A stretch of DNA of 64,000 nt from [Eubacterium] infirmum (GTDB lineage: Bacteria; Bacillota; Clostridia; Peptostreptococcales; Anaerovoracaceae). The stretch is from the NCBI GenBank assembly GCA_900450455.1, contig UGGN01000001.1, forward strand, positions 930,001 to 994,000. The letters are read 5' to 3'. The notes beneath the pieces were generated by a model, which saw only the letters and a list, made by a program, of their open reading frames with translations, made no database searches and had not been told where the DNA came from. The translations under genes were made by a program, and so were the position numbers. Below, piece after piece: positions 55,266-62,844 of this stretch. Each line of letters starts with the position of its first letter. Position 1 is the first letter of the stretch.

Positions 55266-57347
55266 ATGAGGTGTAGAATATTACACGAGAGCAAGGGCAG
55301 GATGCGTGTGCAGCTGATACAGTATCGTATGACCTTTGAGGAAGCGGATATCCTGGATAACTACCTCAGCAAGCTTGCCGGTGTAAGTAGCGCAAAAGTA
55401 CACGAGAGAACTAAGGTTGCAATCATTGAGTTTTCAGAAAATGTGAGGAATGATATAATCGATGCTCTCTCGGGATTTGATTACGAGTCCAATCGGGATC
55501 TTCTAATGACAACGGTTGACAGACAGCTACAATATGAATTCGAAAACAAGCTCTGCCTACATGTAGGCAGACGTGTTTTTTCCAAGCTTTTTATACCGGC
55601 ACCATTAATGGCAGCAGTAACAGTTATCAAAGCAATTCCGTTTATTGTAAAGGGATTAAAGGCACTGATACGAGGTAAGCTCGAGGTATCTGTGCTCGAT
55701 GCTACAAGCATCACTGTCTCAATGCTCAGAGGAGATTTCTCAACTGCAGGAAGCATAATGTTCATGCTCAGAGTCGGCGAGATAATGGAAGATTGGACGC
55801 ATCGCAAGTCAATCAGTGACCTGGCCAAAGCTATGGCACTCAATGTTGAGAAGGTATGGACAAGGGCTAGTGATGGAACGGAGATTCTAGTAGATGCGAA
55901 TAAAATAGTGGCCGGAGACATAGTGATTGTAAGAACCGGAAATGTCATAGCAGTAGACGGTAAGGTCATCAGCGGCGAAGCTCATGTGAGTCAGGCTTCC
56001 ATGACCGGAGAGTCGATGCCGGTGCGCAAGTATGAGGGAAGCCTCGTATATGCAGGAACGGTAGTCGAGGAGGGCGAGATTGTTATAGAGGCGGAAGGCT
56101 CACTCGGAAACAGTAAGTACGATAGAATCATTACCATGATAGAGGATTCGGAGAAACTCAAGTCTTCGACAGAGGACAAGGCTTCCAAGCTTGCAGATAG
56201 ACTTGTTCCATACACATTCGGAGCTACAGCTCTTCAGTATATCGTAACGAGAGATATAACGAGAGCGACATCTATTTTGATGGTAGACTTCTGCTGTGCG
56301 CTTAAACTTTCTATTCCTATCGCAGTTCTTTCAGCTATGAGAGAGGCGGGGGAATATCGAATGACTGTCAAAGGTGGAAAGTTCCTGGAAGCTGTGGCTG
56401 AGGCGGATACGATAGTCTTTGACAAGACCGGAACACTCACTGAAGCGGTTCCTGCCGTTCACATGGTTGTACCTTTCAGCGATATCAACGAGGATGAGTG
56501 TCTGCGTATCGCAGCTTGTCTGGAAGAGCACTATCCACACTCGATAGCAAACGCTGTCGTAAAGAAAGCGATGGAGAAGGGTCTTGACCACGAGGAGAAA
56601 CACAGCAAGGTAGAGTACATCGTAGCTCACGGAATTGCAACCACGCTTGACGGACAGAAGGTTTGCATCGGAAGTCATCACTTCATATTTGAGGATGAGG
56701 AGTGTACAGTAGATGCAGATAAGAAGGAAATCTTTGATAAACTTCCAAACGAGTACTCACATCTATACCTGGCTATAGATAAGAAACTCATAGCTGTTAT
56801 TTTGATAGACGATCCTATCAAGCAGGGTGTTGCAAAGGCAATCAAGAAGCTCAAGGCTCTCGGTATCAAGAAAACGGTTATGATGACCGGTGACAACGAG
56901 AGAACAGCAAAGGTAATAGCTTCCAAGGTCGGAGTGGACAGCTACTTCTCTGAGGTACTTCCGGAGGATAAGGCTAAGTTCATTAAAGAAGAGCGAAGCA
57001 AAGGTCACAAGGTAATCATGGTAGGAGATGGAATTAACGACTCGCCGGCGCTTTCAGAGGCTGATGCAGGCATTGCGATAAACAGCGGTGCAGCCATCGC
57101 AAGGGAGGTCGCTGACATCATGATTGGAAGCGATGAACTCGACGAGCTGGTAATACTCAGAGAGATAAGCATGAAGCTTATGAAGAGAATCAAGCAAAGC
57201 TACCACCAGATTTTGGGCTTCAATTCATTCCTGATTGCAATGGGAATGTTCGGTATGTTTACACCGACGACAACAGCCCTGCTACACAACTCGTCAACGC
57301 TTGCGATAAGCCTTCGCAATATGACGGATTTGCTCGAGAAAAAATAA
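55266..57347 (+). CDS. Heavy-metal P1B-type ATPase with a CCA membrane motif
   Basis: The 693-aa protein begins with an HMA-type ferredoxin-fold domain (about residues 1-70, no CxxC) and then a P1B ATPase core: ASMTGESMPVRK actuator loop, phosphorylated Asp in FDKTGTLTEAV (about residue 386), the HP motif in EEHYPHSIANA, and MVGDGINDSPALSEADAGIA. The membrane metal site reads DFCCALKLSIP (Cys343-Cys344), not the usual CPC, which suggests another metal or coordination from Cu/Zn pumps. It follows a DUF6110-like gene by 33 bp. Confidence 0.92.
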   Translation: MRCRILHESKGRMRVQLIQYRMTFEEADILDNYLSKLAGVSSAKVHERTKVAIIEFSENVRNDIIDALSGFDYESNRDLLMTTVDRQLQYEFENKLCLHVGRRVFSKLFIPAPLMAAVTVIKAIPFIVKGLKALIRGKLEVSVLDATSITVSMLRGDFSTAGSIMFMLRVGEIMEDWTHRKSISDLAKAMALNVEKVWTRASDGTEILVDANKIVAGDIVIVRTGNVIAVDGKVISGEAHVSQASMTGESMPVRKYEGSLVYAGTVVEEGEIVIEAEGSLGNSKYDRIITMIEDSEKLKSSTEDKASKLADRLVPYTFGATALQYIVTRDITRATSILMVDFCCALKLSIPIAVLSAMREAGEYRMTVKGGKFLEAVAEADTIVFDKTGTLTEAVPAVHMVVPFSDINEDECLRIAACLEEHYPHSIANAVVKKAMEKGLDHEEKHSKVEYIVAHGIATTLDGQKVCIGSHHFIFEDEECTVDADKKEIFDKLPNEYSHLYLAIDKKLIAVILIDDPIKQGVAKAIKKLKALGIKKTVMMTGDNERTAKVIASKVGVDSYFSEVLPEDKAKFIKEERSKGHKVIMVGDGINDSPALSEADAGIAINSGAAIAREVADIMIGSDELDELVILREISMKLMKRIKQSYHQILGFNSFLIAMGMFGMFTPTTTALLHNSSTLAISLRNMTDLLEKK

Positions 57348-57374
57348 GCTTATGGTACAAAAGTAAGCAATACA

Positions 57375-57420
57375 AAACACCTATGAATGAGCATCAAAGC
57401 GATGCGCGTCGTAGGTGTTT
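57375..57420 (+). terminator. Terminator after the metal ATPase
   Basis: AAACACCTA (57375-57383) pairs with TAGGTGTTT (57412-57420), with an inner GCATC/GATGC stem. IS copy 2 inserted right at its 3' tail. Confidence 0.75.
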
Positions 57421-57428
57421 TCTAATTA
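57421..57428 (+). repeat. Left 8-bp target duplication of IS copy 2
   Basis: TCTAATTA, repeated exactly at 58773-58780. The sequence differs from the copy 1 duplication, so the two copies result from independent insertions. Confidence 0.93.
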
Positions 57429-57455
57429 GGGCTATAGGACAAAAAGTGTGTGTAA

Positions 57456-57497
57456 AAACCGACATAACAGTTGATATTTCAATAGTTATGTCGGTTT
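57456..57497 (+). terminator. Hairpin inside the left end of IS copy 2
   Basis: Same 13-bp stem as in copy 1 (AAACCGACATAAC / GTTATGTCGGTTT), followed by AATCTTTTTT. Confidence 0.65.
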
Positions 57498-57623
57498 AAT
57501 CTTTTTTGAAAGAAGATTGAGGGTGGACAAAAAGTGTGTGTGAAAACTCTTTAAAATATTGGAATTTCAATGATAAAACGTGGTATATCTTCCTTAGAAT
57601 TAGTGTTCTTGGAGGAATATATT

Positions 57624-58745
57624 ATGAAGCAGGTAAATTGTCCAATTTGTAATTGCAAATGTATAAAACACGGTAAGATAAAATCTGGCTCTCAAAGGTG
57701 GTTTTGTAAGTCTTGTAAGTTAGCGTTTACGCCAAAGATAGATAATGATACTAAACAGCTTCAGCATTTCTTGGCTTGGTTATTCAGTAAAGAAGTACAA
57801 AGTAATATGTCAGGTGGTGGAAGAACTTTTAGAAGAAAAACCTCCAAGTTTTGGGATATATGGGTTATGGCACCAAAGATTGAAAAATCAAAAGATGTAC
57901 TGTATTTTGATGGTATATATCTATCGCGTAAATCGTGTATTTTGATATGTTGTGACAAAGAACATGTATTAGGTTGGTACGTATGCAGATATGAGCATTC
58001 AGGAGCTTGGGAGGCTCTAATGAGTCGTATAGCAGAACCTAAGGTGGTTGTATCCGATGGTGGTAAAGGATTTAGAAAAGCACTTAAGAGAAAGTGGCCA
58101 AAGGCAAAGCATCAAAGATGCGTATTTCACGTGTTTTCACAGGTTAAAAGATATACAACAAGTAGACCAAATACTTTAGCCGGGCTAGAGCTTTATGCAC
58201 TGGCAAGGGATTTGTTTGATGTTAAAAGTATTGAAGACTCAAAGATATGGGTTGATCGTTTTACAGGTTGGATTGTCAAGCATAAACGTTTTTTAAGCGA
58301 AGTAACATATGATGAAAATGGAAAGATAAGACCTAAGCATGAAAGACTGATAAAGGCTGAAAAATCAATGCTAAGACTACTTAATGATAATACTCTATTC
58401 ACGTATCTTAATGAAGAATTAAGGGCTGAGTTTAAAATTCCATCGACAAACAATCGAATTGAAGGTGGTGTAAATGCTTGTCTTAGGGAGATGCTGCATA
58501 ACCATAGGGGGTTATCTGTTGAGAGAAGAATTAAAGCGGTTTTTTGGTGGTGCTATATGCACTCACCAAAACCGCTTTCTGCTTCTGAGATATTAAAAAC
58601 AATGCCTACAAACAAGAGCATAGATGATATTTACAAGAAGATGACTGCCAAGAAACAACTAGAAGATACTATTCCTATGTGGGGTGATGCAGTTGTATGG
58701 AGCGAGCTACATCATTCGAGCAATTATCCGGTGTACTGGGATTAG
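57624..58745 (+). CDS. IS1249-like transposase (IS256 superfamily, DDE), copy 2
   Basis: The predicted protein is identical to the copy 1 transposase (373 aa, zinc ribbon plus DDE core). The ATG follows GGAGGAATATATT. Because both transposases are intact and the flanking duplications are perfect, the element is likely recent and possibly active; that activity is inferred. Confidence 0.93.
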   Translation: MKQVNCPICNCKCIKHGKIKSGSQRWFCKSCKLAFTPKIDNDTKQLQHFLAWLFSKEVQSNMSGGGRTFRRKTSKFWDIWVMAPKIEKSKDVLYFDGIYLSRKSCILICCDKEHVLGWYVCRYEHSGAWEALMSRIAEPKVVVSDGGKGFRKALKRKWPKAKHQRCVFHVFSQVKRYTTSRPNTLAGLELYALARDLFDVKSIEDSKIWVDRFTGWIVKHKRFLSEVTYDENGKIRPKHERLIKAEKSMLRLLNDNTLFTYLNEELRAEFKIPSTNNRIEGGVNACLREMLHNHRGLSVERRIKAVFWWCYMHSPKPLSASEILKTMPTNKSIDDIYKKMTAKKQLEDTIPMWGDAVVWSELHHSSNYPVYWD

Positions 58746-58772
58746 TCACACACACTTTTTGTCCTATAGCCC

Positions 58773-58780
58773 TCTAATTA
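58773..58780 (+). repeat. Right 8-bp target duplication of IS copy 2
   Basis: TCTAATTA, identical to 57421-57428. Confidence 0.93.
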
Positions 58781-58832
58781 TATTCGGTTTATGCCTGAGG
58801 CCCGATGTAAGTACATGGCATCAATTTGCCTC

Positions 58833-59420
58833 CTAGAGCTGTTCAACCGAATCAGCTATGAGACGGCAGTATTTCTTGCCATTCTCCTGATAGACCTCAA
58901 ATACGCCCGTTACAGAAGCATTGGATTTTAGTGTAGGGAATCCGTTAGGGTAGGTATGACCGGGCCATACAAACTCGATGCCTTGCTGACAACAGGCCTG
59001 AGCATCTGCGATTATGATAGCATAGTACTCAGTAGCTCCGCTTTCGTTACCCGCCTCGGCAGCGTAGACATTGAACTGACCGGACATTCTGATGCGCTTA
59101 CCGATAAACTTATCGGGTTCTGTCATCATCTGGAAAACCTGAGCATAAACGACATTTGCATTCAGATTGTTCAGGTCGATGTCTATCTTATTGCTTTTGG
59201 CCTTAGACTTGCTCTTGCCGGTTTGGGTCTTGCCATTGTTGTCACCGACAGCCTTCTTAGTTACTTCTTTCTTATTATCACTTTTGGAATTCTCCTGCTT
59301 ATTCTTAGCATCTGAGATAATCTTGCTATCTCCGTTAGAATCCTTATCGCTTGCCTTTCCACACGCAGTTACGCCAAATGCGAGGGTGAGGCAGATTATA
59401 CATGCTAAAAATTTCTTCAT
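58833..59420 (-). CDS. Lipoprotein of the zinc-uptake cluster, unknown function
   Basis: The 195-aa protein has a signal peptide with lipobox VTAC (Cys20 would be lipidated), then a low-complexity Lys/Asn/Ser linker (about residues 23-78). A folded domain (about 85-195) contains FIGKRIRMSGQFNVY and ADAQACCQQGIEFVWPG. The Cys pair in that stretch and the location next to znuABC suggest a metal-related extracytoplasmic role. The C-terminal part resembles TIGR03943/DUF1980-like proteins linked to zinc; I am not certain of the family. Confidence 0.75.
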   Translation of the reverse strand: MKKFLACIICLTLAFGVTACGKASDKDSNGDSKIISDAKNKQENSKSDNKKEVTKKAVGDNNGKTQTGKSKSKAKSNKIDIDLNNLNANVVYAQVFQMMTEPDKFIGKRIRMSGQFNVYAAEAGNESGATEYYAIIIADAQACCQQGIEFVWPGHTYPNGFPTLKSNASVTGVFEVYQENGKKYCRLIADSVEQL

Positions 59421-59490
59421 ATCTTTGCCTCCGGTGTTTCTCGATATTTTACAGGCCGAAAAGGCCGTTCTCGGCTTTAGTCAAGCTGAG

Positions 59491-60342
59491 CTAAGCTCTC
59501 TTAGATGCAATTTTTCCTATCAAAGTGAAGATGCCGAAGAAAATGGCATCGACAGCGACGATGGTGGAGCCCACCGGAGTATTTCCGAGTATGGAAATCG
59601 CCATGCCGAGGACTGCACATAGGACGGATATGATGGCAGAGCAGATGGTTACAGCCTTAAAACTGTTGTAAACCCTCATGCTCGAGAGTGCCGGAAAAAT
59701 TACGAGTGCCGAAATCAGCAGTGAACCTACAAGATTCATCGCTAAAACAATTATAACAGCAATCATAACAGCAATCAAGAAATTGTAAAGCTTGACATTC
59801 GTGCCTGCAGACATCGCAAAGTTTTCATCAAAGGTGACAGCAAAAATCTTGTTATACAGTAATATGAATATCGCTACAACTATGATGGAAAGCACAACGC
59901 AAAGCAAAACATCGCTGCTTTTAAGCGTCAAAATCGATGTCGAACCGAAGAGGGTGACACAGACGTCACCCGAAAGATTCGAGGAACTCGAAAAGATATT
60001 GAGCAGCAGATAACCGAAGGCGAGCGAACCGACGGAAATCATTGCGATAGTGGCGTCACCTTTAATCTTTGTATTCTGACCTGTTCTGAGGATCAAAATC
60101 GCGGATATTACGGTGACTGGTAGAATTACTATTGTTTGATTCGTAAGCTTAAGCACACCGGCTATAGCCATGGCACCGAAGGCCACGTGTGAAAGCCCGT
60201 CCCCGATGTAGGAGAAACGCTTCAGCACCAGAGTTACACCCAGTAGTGAAGAACAGAGGGCAATCAGGATTCCGACAACAATCGCATATCTGACAAAGGG
60301 ATATTCTAAATAATGCATGAAGTCGTTAAATATACTAGTCAT
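59491..60342 (-). CDS. znuB: Zinc/manganese ABC transporter permease
   Basis: The 283-aa membrane protein has about eight or nine helices of the ABC-3 family, with FSYIGDGLSHVAFGAMAIAGVL (the conserved family segment) near residue 45 and MNLVGSLLISALVIFPAL in the C-terminal third. It overlaps the ATP-binding gene by 8 bp. Zn is preferred over Mn because of the Fur-family regulator and His-rich binding protein in the same cluster. Confidence 0.92.
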   Translation of the reverse strand: MTSIFNDFMHYLEYPFVRYAIVVGILIALCSSLLGVTLVLKRFSYIGDGLSHVAFGAMAIAGVLKLTNQTIVILPVTVISAILILRTGQNTKIKGDATIAMISVGSLAFGYLLLNIFSSSSNLSGDVCVTLFGSTSILTLKSSDVLLCVVLSIIVVAIFILLYNKIFAVTFDENFAMSAGTNVKLYNFLIAVMIAVIIVLAMNLVGSLLISALVIFPALSSMRVYNSFKAVTICSAIISVLCAVLGMAISILGNTPVGSTIVAVDAIFFGIFTLIGKIASKRA

Positions 60343-61045
60343 TATATTGTCCCTCTCTTTCCAAAAATATATGTCCGATATGGCTGTTTACATACTCTTC
60401 AGTCGTTCCATAGAATACGTCATTACCGATATGGAGGATATGGCTCGCATACTTCACCGCAGCATCCACATCGTGTGAAATCATGATTATGCTGATTCCT
60501 TCATCGTTTAAAGACTTGATGGTCTGATACATCTCTGCTGTTACTCTCGGATCAAGGCCGGAAACCGGCTCATCCAGTAAAAGGAGCTTCTGCGTAGCGC
60601 ATAGAGCTCTAGCCAGCAAAACGCGCTGCTGCTGTCCGCCCGAAAGCTCGCGGTAGCAGCGCTTTGACAGATCGGTTATATCCATCTTTTTCATGTTCTT
60701 TTCAGCGAGAAGCCTATCGGATTTAGAGTAGAATGGGCGAAGTCCCATGCGTCCCTGACATCCGGAGAGAACAATCTCCTTGACCGATGCGGGAAAGTCG
60801 CGCTGAACGACGGTTTGCTGCGGCAGATAGCCGATTTCGTTAGATTTCAGCCCCTCACCCGTCTCAAGCTTTCCGGAGATGGTCGGAATAAGCCCCAGGA
60901 TGCTCTTAATGAGCGTGGTCTTTCCGGAACCGTTTTCTCCGACGATGCAAAGATAGTCACCTTTATTTACCTCGAAGCTTAGATTTTTTAATATTACCTT
61001 GGAATCATATCCAACCGATAGATTTTGACAGATGATTTGAGCCAT
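60335..61045 (-). CDS. znuC: Zinc ABC transporter ATP-binding protein
   Basis: The 236-aa ATPase has Walker A GENGSGKTTLIK, signature ELSGGQQQRVLLARAL, Walker B LLLLDEPVSGLD and the switch His in ISHDVDAA. AGGAGG lies 7 nt before the ATG. It is translationally coupled to znuB and follows znuA by 18 bp on the minus strand. Confidence 0.94.
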   Translation of the reverse strand: MAQIICQNLSVGYDSKVILKNLSFEVNKGDYLCIVGENGSGKTTLIKSILGLIPTISGKLETGEGLKSNEIGYLPQQTVVQRDFPASVKEIVLSGCQGRMGLRPFYSKSDRLLAEKNMKKMDITDLSKRCYRELSGGQQQRVLLARALCATQKLLLLDEPVSGLDPRVTAEMYQTIKSLNDEGISIIMISHDVDAAVKYASHILHIGNDVFYGTTEEYVNSHIGHIFLEREGQYND

Positions 61046-61063
61046 TTTTCCTCCTGAAGTTGC

Positions 61064-62098
61064 TTATTTCAGCGCCTTTTTCAGCACCTCGAGATTTTTC
61101 TCCATGATACCGAGGTAGGTCGCGCCGTTCTTTACATCATTTGATGTAGTAGACTGCATTGAGTCCAGAGTTAATATCTTTTGACTTTTATTTTTAGTGT
61201 TTTCTATAACTGCCTTAGCAATCTTGTGATTCTTTCCTTCTATTGTAAGGATATGCTTTAGTCCGAGCTCATCGATCTTTTTAGCTAGGAAGGTTACAGT
61301 TTCAAAACTTGCCTCCGATTCAGCCGAACAACCTACAAAAGCAGCGTAGTAATCCAGACCGTAGTCGTTTACGAGGTAGCGGAATGGGAAGCGGTCACCG
61401 AATACCAAAGTCTTGACCTTTGCGGAAGAAACGGCTTCAGCATACTTCTTGTCGAGCTCATCCAGCTTCTTAGCATAGTTTTTGTAGTTAGCCTTATAAG
61501 TCTTAGCATTGTCCTTATCTACCTCAGAGAGAACATCGCTAATCTTCTTGGTGAAAATCTTGGCGTTCTTAAGAGATAGCCAAACGTGCTCATCGTATTC
61601 AGGTTCATCTTTATCGTGATCGTGTTCCTTGTCCTGATCGTGCTTTTCGTCGTGGTCTTTGTCTTTATCGTGATTATGCTCATCCTCAGCCTGCATGCCT
61701 TCCTTAACTTCTTCTTCCTTGGCCTTATCACCAATTACATCCATGAGGTTGATAACCTTGAGGTTCTTGTTCTTAGCCTGCTTGAGCACGTCCTTAACCC
61801 ACTCGTCGGACTCACCGCCAACGTAGATGAAAACATCAGCTTCGGAAATCTTTGAGATGTCAGCGGTAGATGGCTGGTAGCTGTGAAGATCGACGCCCTT
61901 ATCTAAAAGCATGGTGACATCAGCCTTGTCAGCCTTATCGCCTAAAATCTGCATAACCCAGTCGTATTCAGGGAAGATAGTTGTAACGACTTTGAGCTTC
62001 TTACCATTTGTACTTTCGCTTGATTTGGAATTGCCACAGCCACTAAGTGCGCAAACGGAGAGTACTGCGATAAGTAGTAAAGTGATAAATTTTTTCAT
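61064..62098 (-). CDS. znuA: Zinc ABC transporter substrate-binding lipoprotein
   Basis: The 344-aa protein binds zinc outside the membrane. A signal peptide with lipobox LSGC is followed by the metal-binding fold. A His/Asp-rich loop (about residues 140-175, alternating H-D-K-D pairs) precedes the conserved YDEHVWLSLKNAK, which carries metal-ligand His. That charged loop is typical of zinc rather than manganese binding proteins. The ATG at 62098 has GGAGGAAATA upstream; earlier codons lie between the site and the start. Confidence 0.93.
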   Translation of the reverse strand: MKKFITLLLIAVLSVCALSGCGNSKSSESTNGKKLKVVTTIFPEYDWVMQILGDKADKADVTMLLDKGVDLHSYQPSTADISKISEADVFIYVGGESDEWVKDVLKQAKNKNLKVINLMDVIGDKAKEEEVKEGMQAEDEHNHDKDKDHDEKHDQDKEHDHDKDEPEYDEHVWLSLKNAKIFTKKISDVLSEVDKDNAKTYKANYKNYAKKLDELDKKYAEAVSSAKVKTLVFGDRFPFRYLVNDYGLDYYAAFVGCSAESEASFETVTFLAKKIDELGLKHILTIEGKNHKIAKAVIENTKNKSQKILTLDSMQSTTSNDVKNGATYLGIMEKNLEVLKKALK

Positions 62099-62137
62099 TA
62101 TTTCCTCCATCAAAAATAACAGTAAAACGTAATAAAT

Positions 62138-62157
62138 TGCACATCAAAGCGTGCAAT
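62138..62157 (-). promoter_or_regulatory. Small hairpin between zur and znuA
   Basis: TTGCAC and GTGCAA form a 6-bp stem around an 8-nt loop, with no T-tract on the minus strand. It may be an RNA processing site. Confidence 0.35.
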
Positions 62158-62188
62158 CAAAGCTTGGTCAATTAAGTTGAAGTACTGA

Positions 62189-62605
62189 TCAGCTTCGGCA
62201 ATTTCCACAAATACCGTAGAAGACAGTACGCATGTTGTCAAAAGCAAAGTTATGATCCTTGAGAAGATGCTCCTCCAGGGAATCGATGGCATCGCAGCTT
62301 ATGTGGAAAAGCTCGCCGCACTTCTCACACTTGCAGTGATAGTGGCGCCTGTTGTGAGCATGCATGTGCTCGCCTACATAGACAAAACATGCAGGGCTTG
62401 ATGCATCAACTATGTACTTTTCAACAATACCCTCGTCAACCATTCTCTCGAGCTGACGATAGACAGTAGAGGTTCCAATGCTCTTGCCATGTGCGCAGAA
62501 GTGATTGCAGATTTCGGCAACCGTGGTGTGTTCACCTGCGATTGTCTCCAGATATCTCTGAAGCTCCTTGCGCTGATTTGTGTTATATTGTCCTTTCGCT
62601 TTCAT
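62189..62605 (-). CDS. zur: Fur-family regulator, probable Zur
   Basis: The 138-aa protein has the Fur winged helix (NTNQRKELQRYLETIAGEHTTVAEICN, STVYRQLERMVDEGIV) and the zinc-structural cysteines CEKCGELF and CGNC near the C-terminus, with HAHNRRHYHCKCEKC for metal sensing. It lies upstream of znuA on the same strand. The promoter has two TGAAAA-N-ATTTTCA-like boxes. The context (zinc transporter) supports Zur; Fur or PerR cannot be excluded by sequence alone. An ATG at 62605 with AAGGAG 7 nt upstream is used. Confidence 0.85.
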   Translation of the reverse strand: MKAKGQYNTNQRKELQRYLETIAGEHTTVAEICNHFCAHGKSIGTSTVYRQLERMVDEGIVEKYIVDASSPACFVYVGEHMHAHNRRHYHCKCEKCGELFHISCDAIDSLEEHLLKDHNFAFDNMRTVFYGICGNCRS

Positions 62606-62623
62606 ATGCAAATCTCCTTAAAT

Positions 62624-62638
62624 TGAAAACCATTTTCA
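62624..62638 (-). promoter_or_regulatory. Fur/Zur-type box 1
   Basis: TGAAAACCATTTTCA is a 7-1-7-like palindrome with one mismatch, overlapping the start side of the -10 box of the zur promoter. Confidence 0.6.
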
Positions 62639-62666
62639 TTTTATACCCGTAGAAATAGCACGTCAA
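62638..62666 (-). promoter_or_regulatory. Promoter of the zur-znuACB cluster
   Basis: On the minus strand TTGACG (plus-strand 62661-62666) and TAAAAT (62638-62643) with a 17-nt spacer, flanked on both sides by Fur/Zur-type boxes. Confidence 0.6.
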
Positions 62667-62668
62667 TA

Positions 62669-62683
62669 TGAAATTCATTTTCA
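62669..62683 (-). promoter_or_regulatory. Fur/Zur-type box 2
   Basis: TGAAATTCATTTTCA lies just upstream of the -35. With box 1 it brackets the promoter, a typical arrangement for Fur-family autorepression. Confidence 0.55.
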
Positions 62684-62749
62684 ATTTGAAAAAGATACGA
62701 AAAAATTTGTGAAGAAATTTTGATGAAAAATATAAGCTTTTTTTAAAAC

Positions 62750-62763
62750 GTAACATATGTTAC
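62750..62763 (+). promoter_or_regulatory. Perfect 14-bp palindrome upstream of hcp
   Basis: GTAACATATGTTAC is a perfect palindrome centred 41.5 bp upstream of the transcription start predicted from TATAAT at 62786-62791. That is the position of a class II CRP/FNR-type activator. HcpR-like regulators control hcp in other anaerobes; none is encoded in the window. Confidence 0.6.
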
Positions 62764-62844
62764 CGAGTTTTGATGGAGAGCCGCATATAATCAGCGTATA
62801 AGAAAACTTATTAATGCTTTTGATATATAGAAAAGAGGAGAAAA

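Larger units (their letters stand above)
57429..58772 (+). mobile_element. Insertion sequence, IS256-superfamily IS1249-like, copy 2 (1344 bp)
   Basis: This copy has the same ends, length and gene as copy 1, displaced by exactly 36,096 bp and in the same orientation. It is flanked by the 8-bp duplication TCTAATTA. It lies between the metal ATPase gene and the convergent zinc-uptake cluster and disrupts no gene. Confidence 0.95.

Noticed and set aside
55481..55969. Open frame of 162 codons on the minus strand inside the metal ATPase gene
   Set aside because: No domain, no start signal, complete overlap with a well-supported P-type ATPase.
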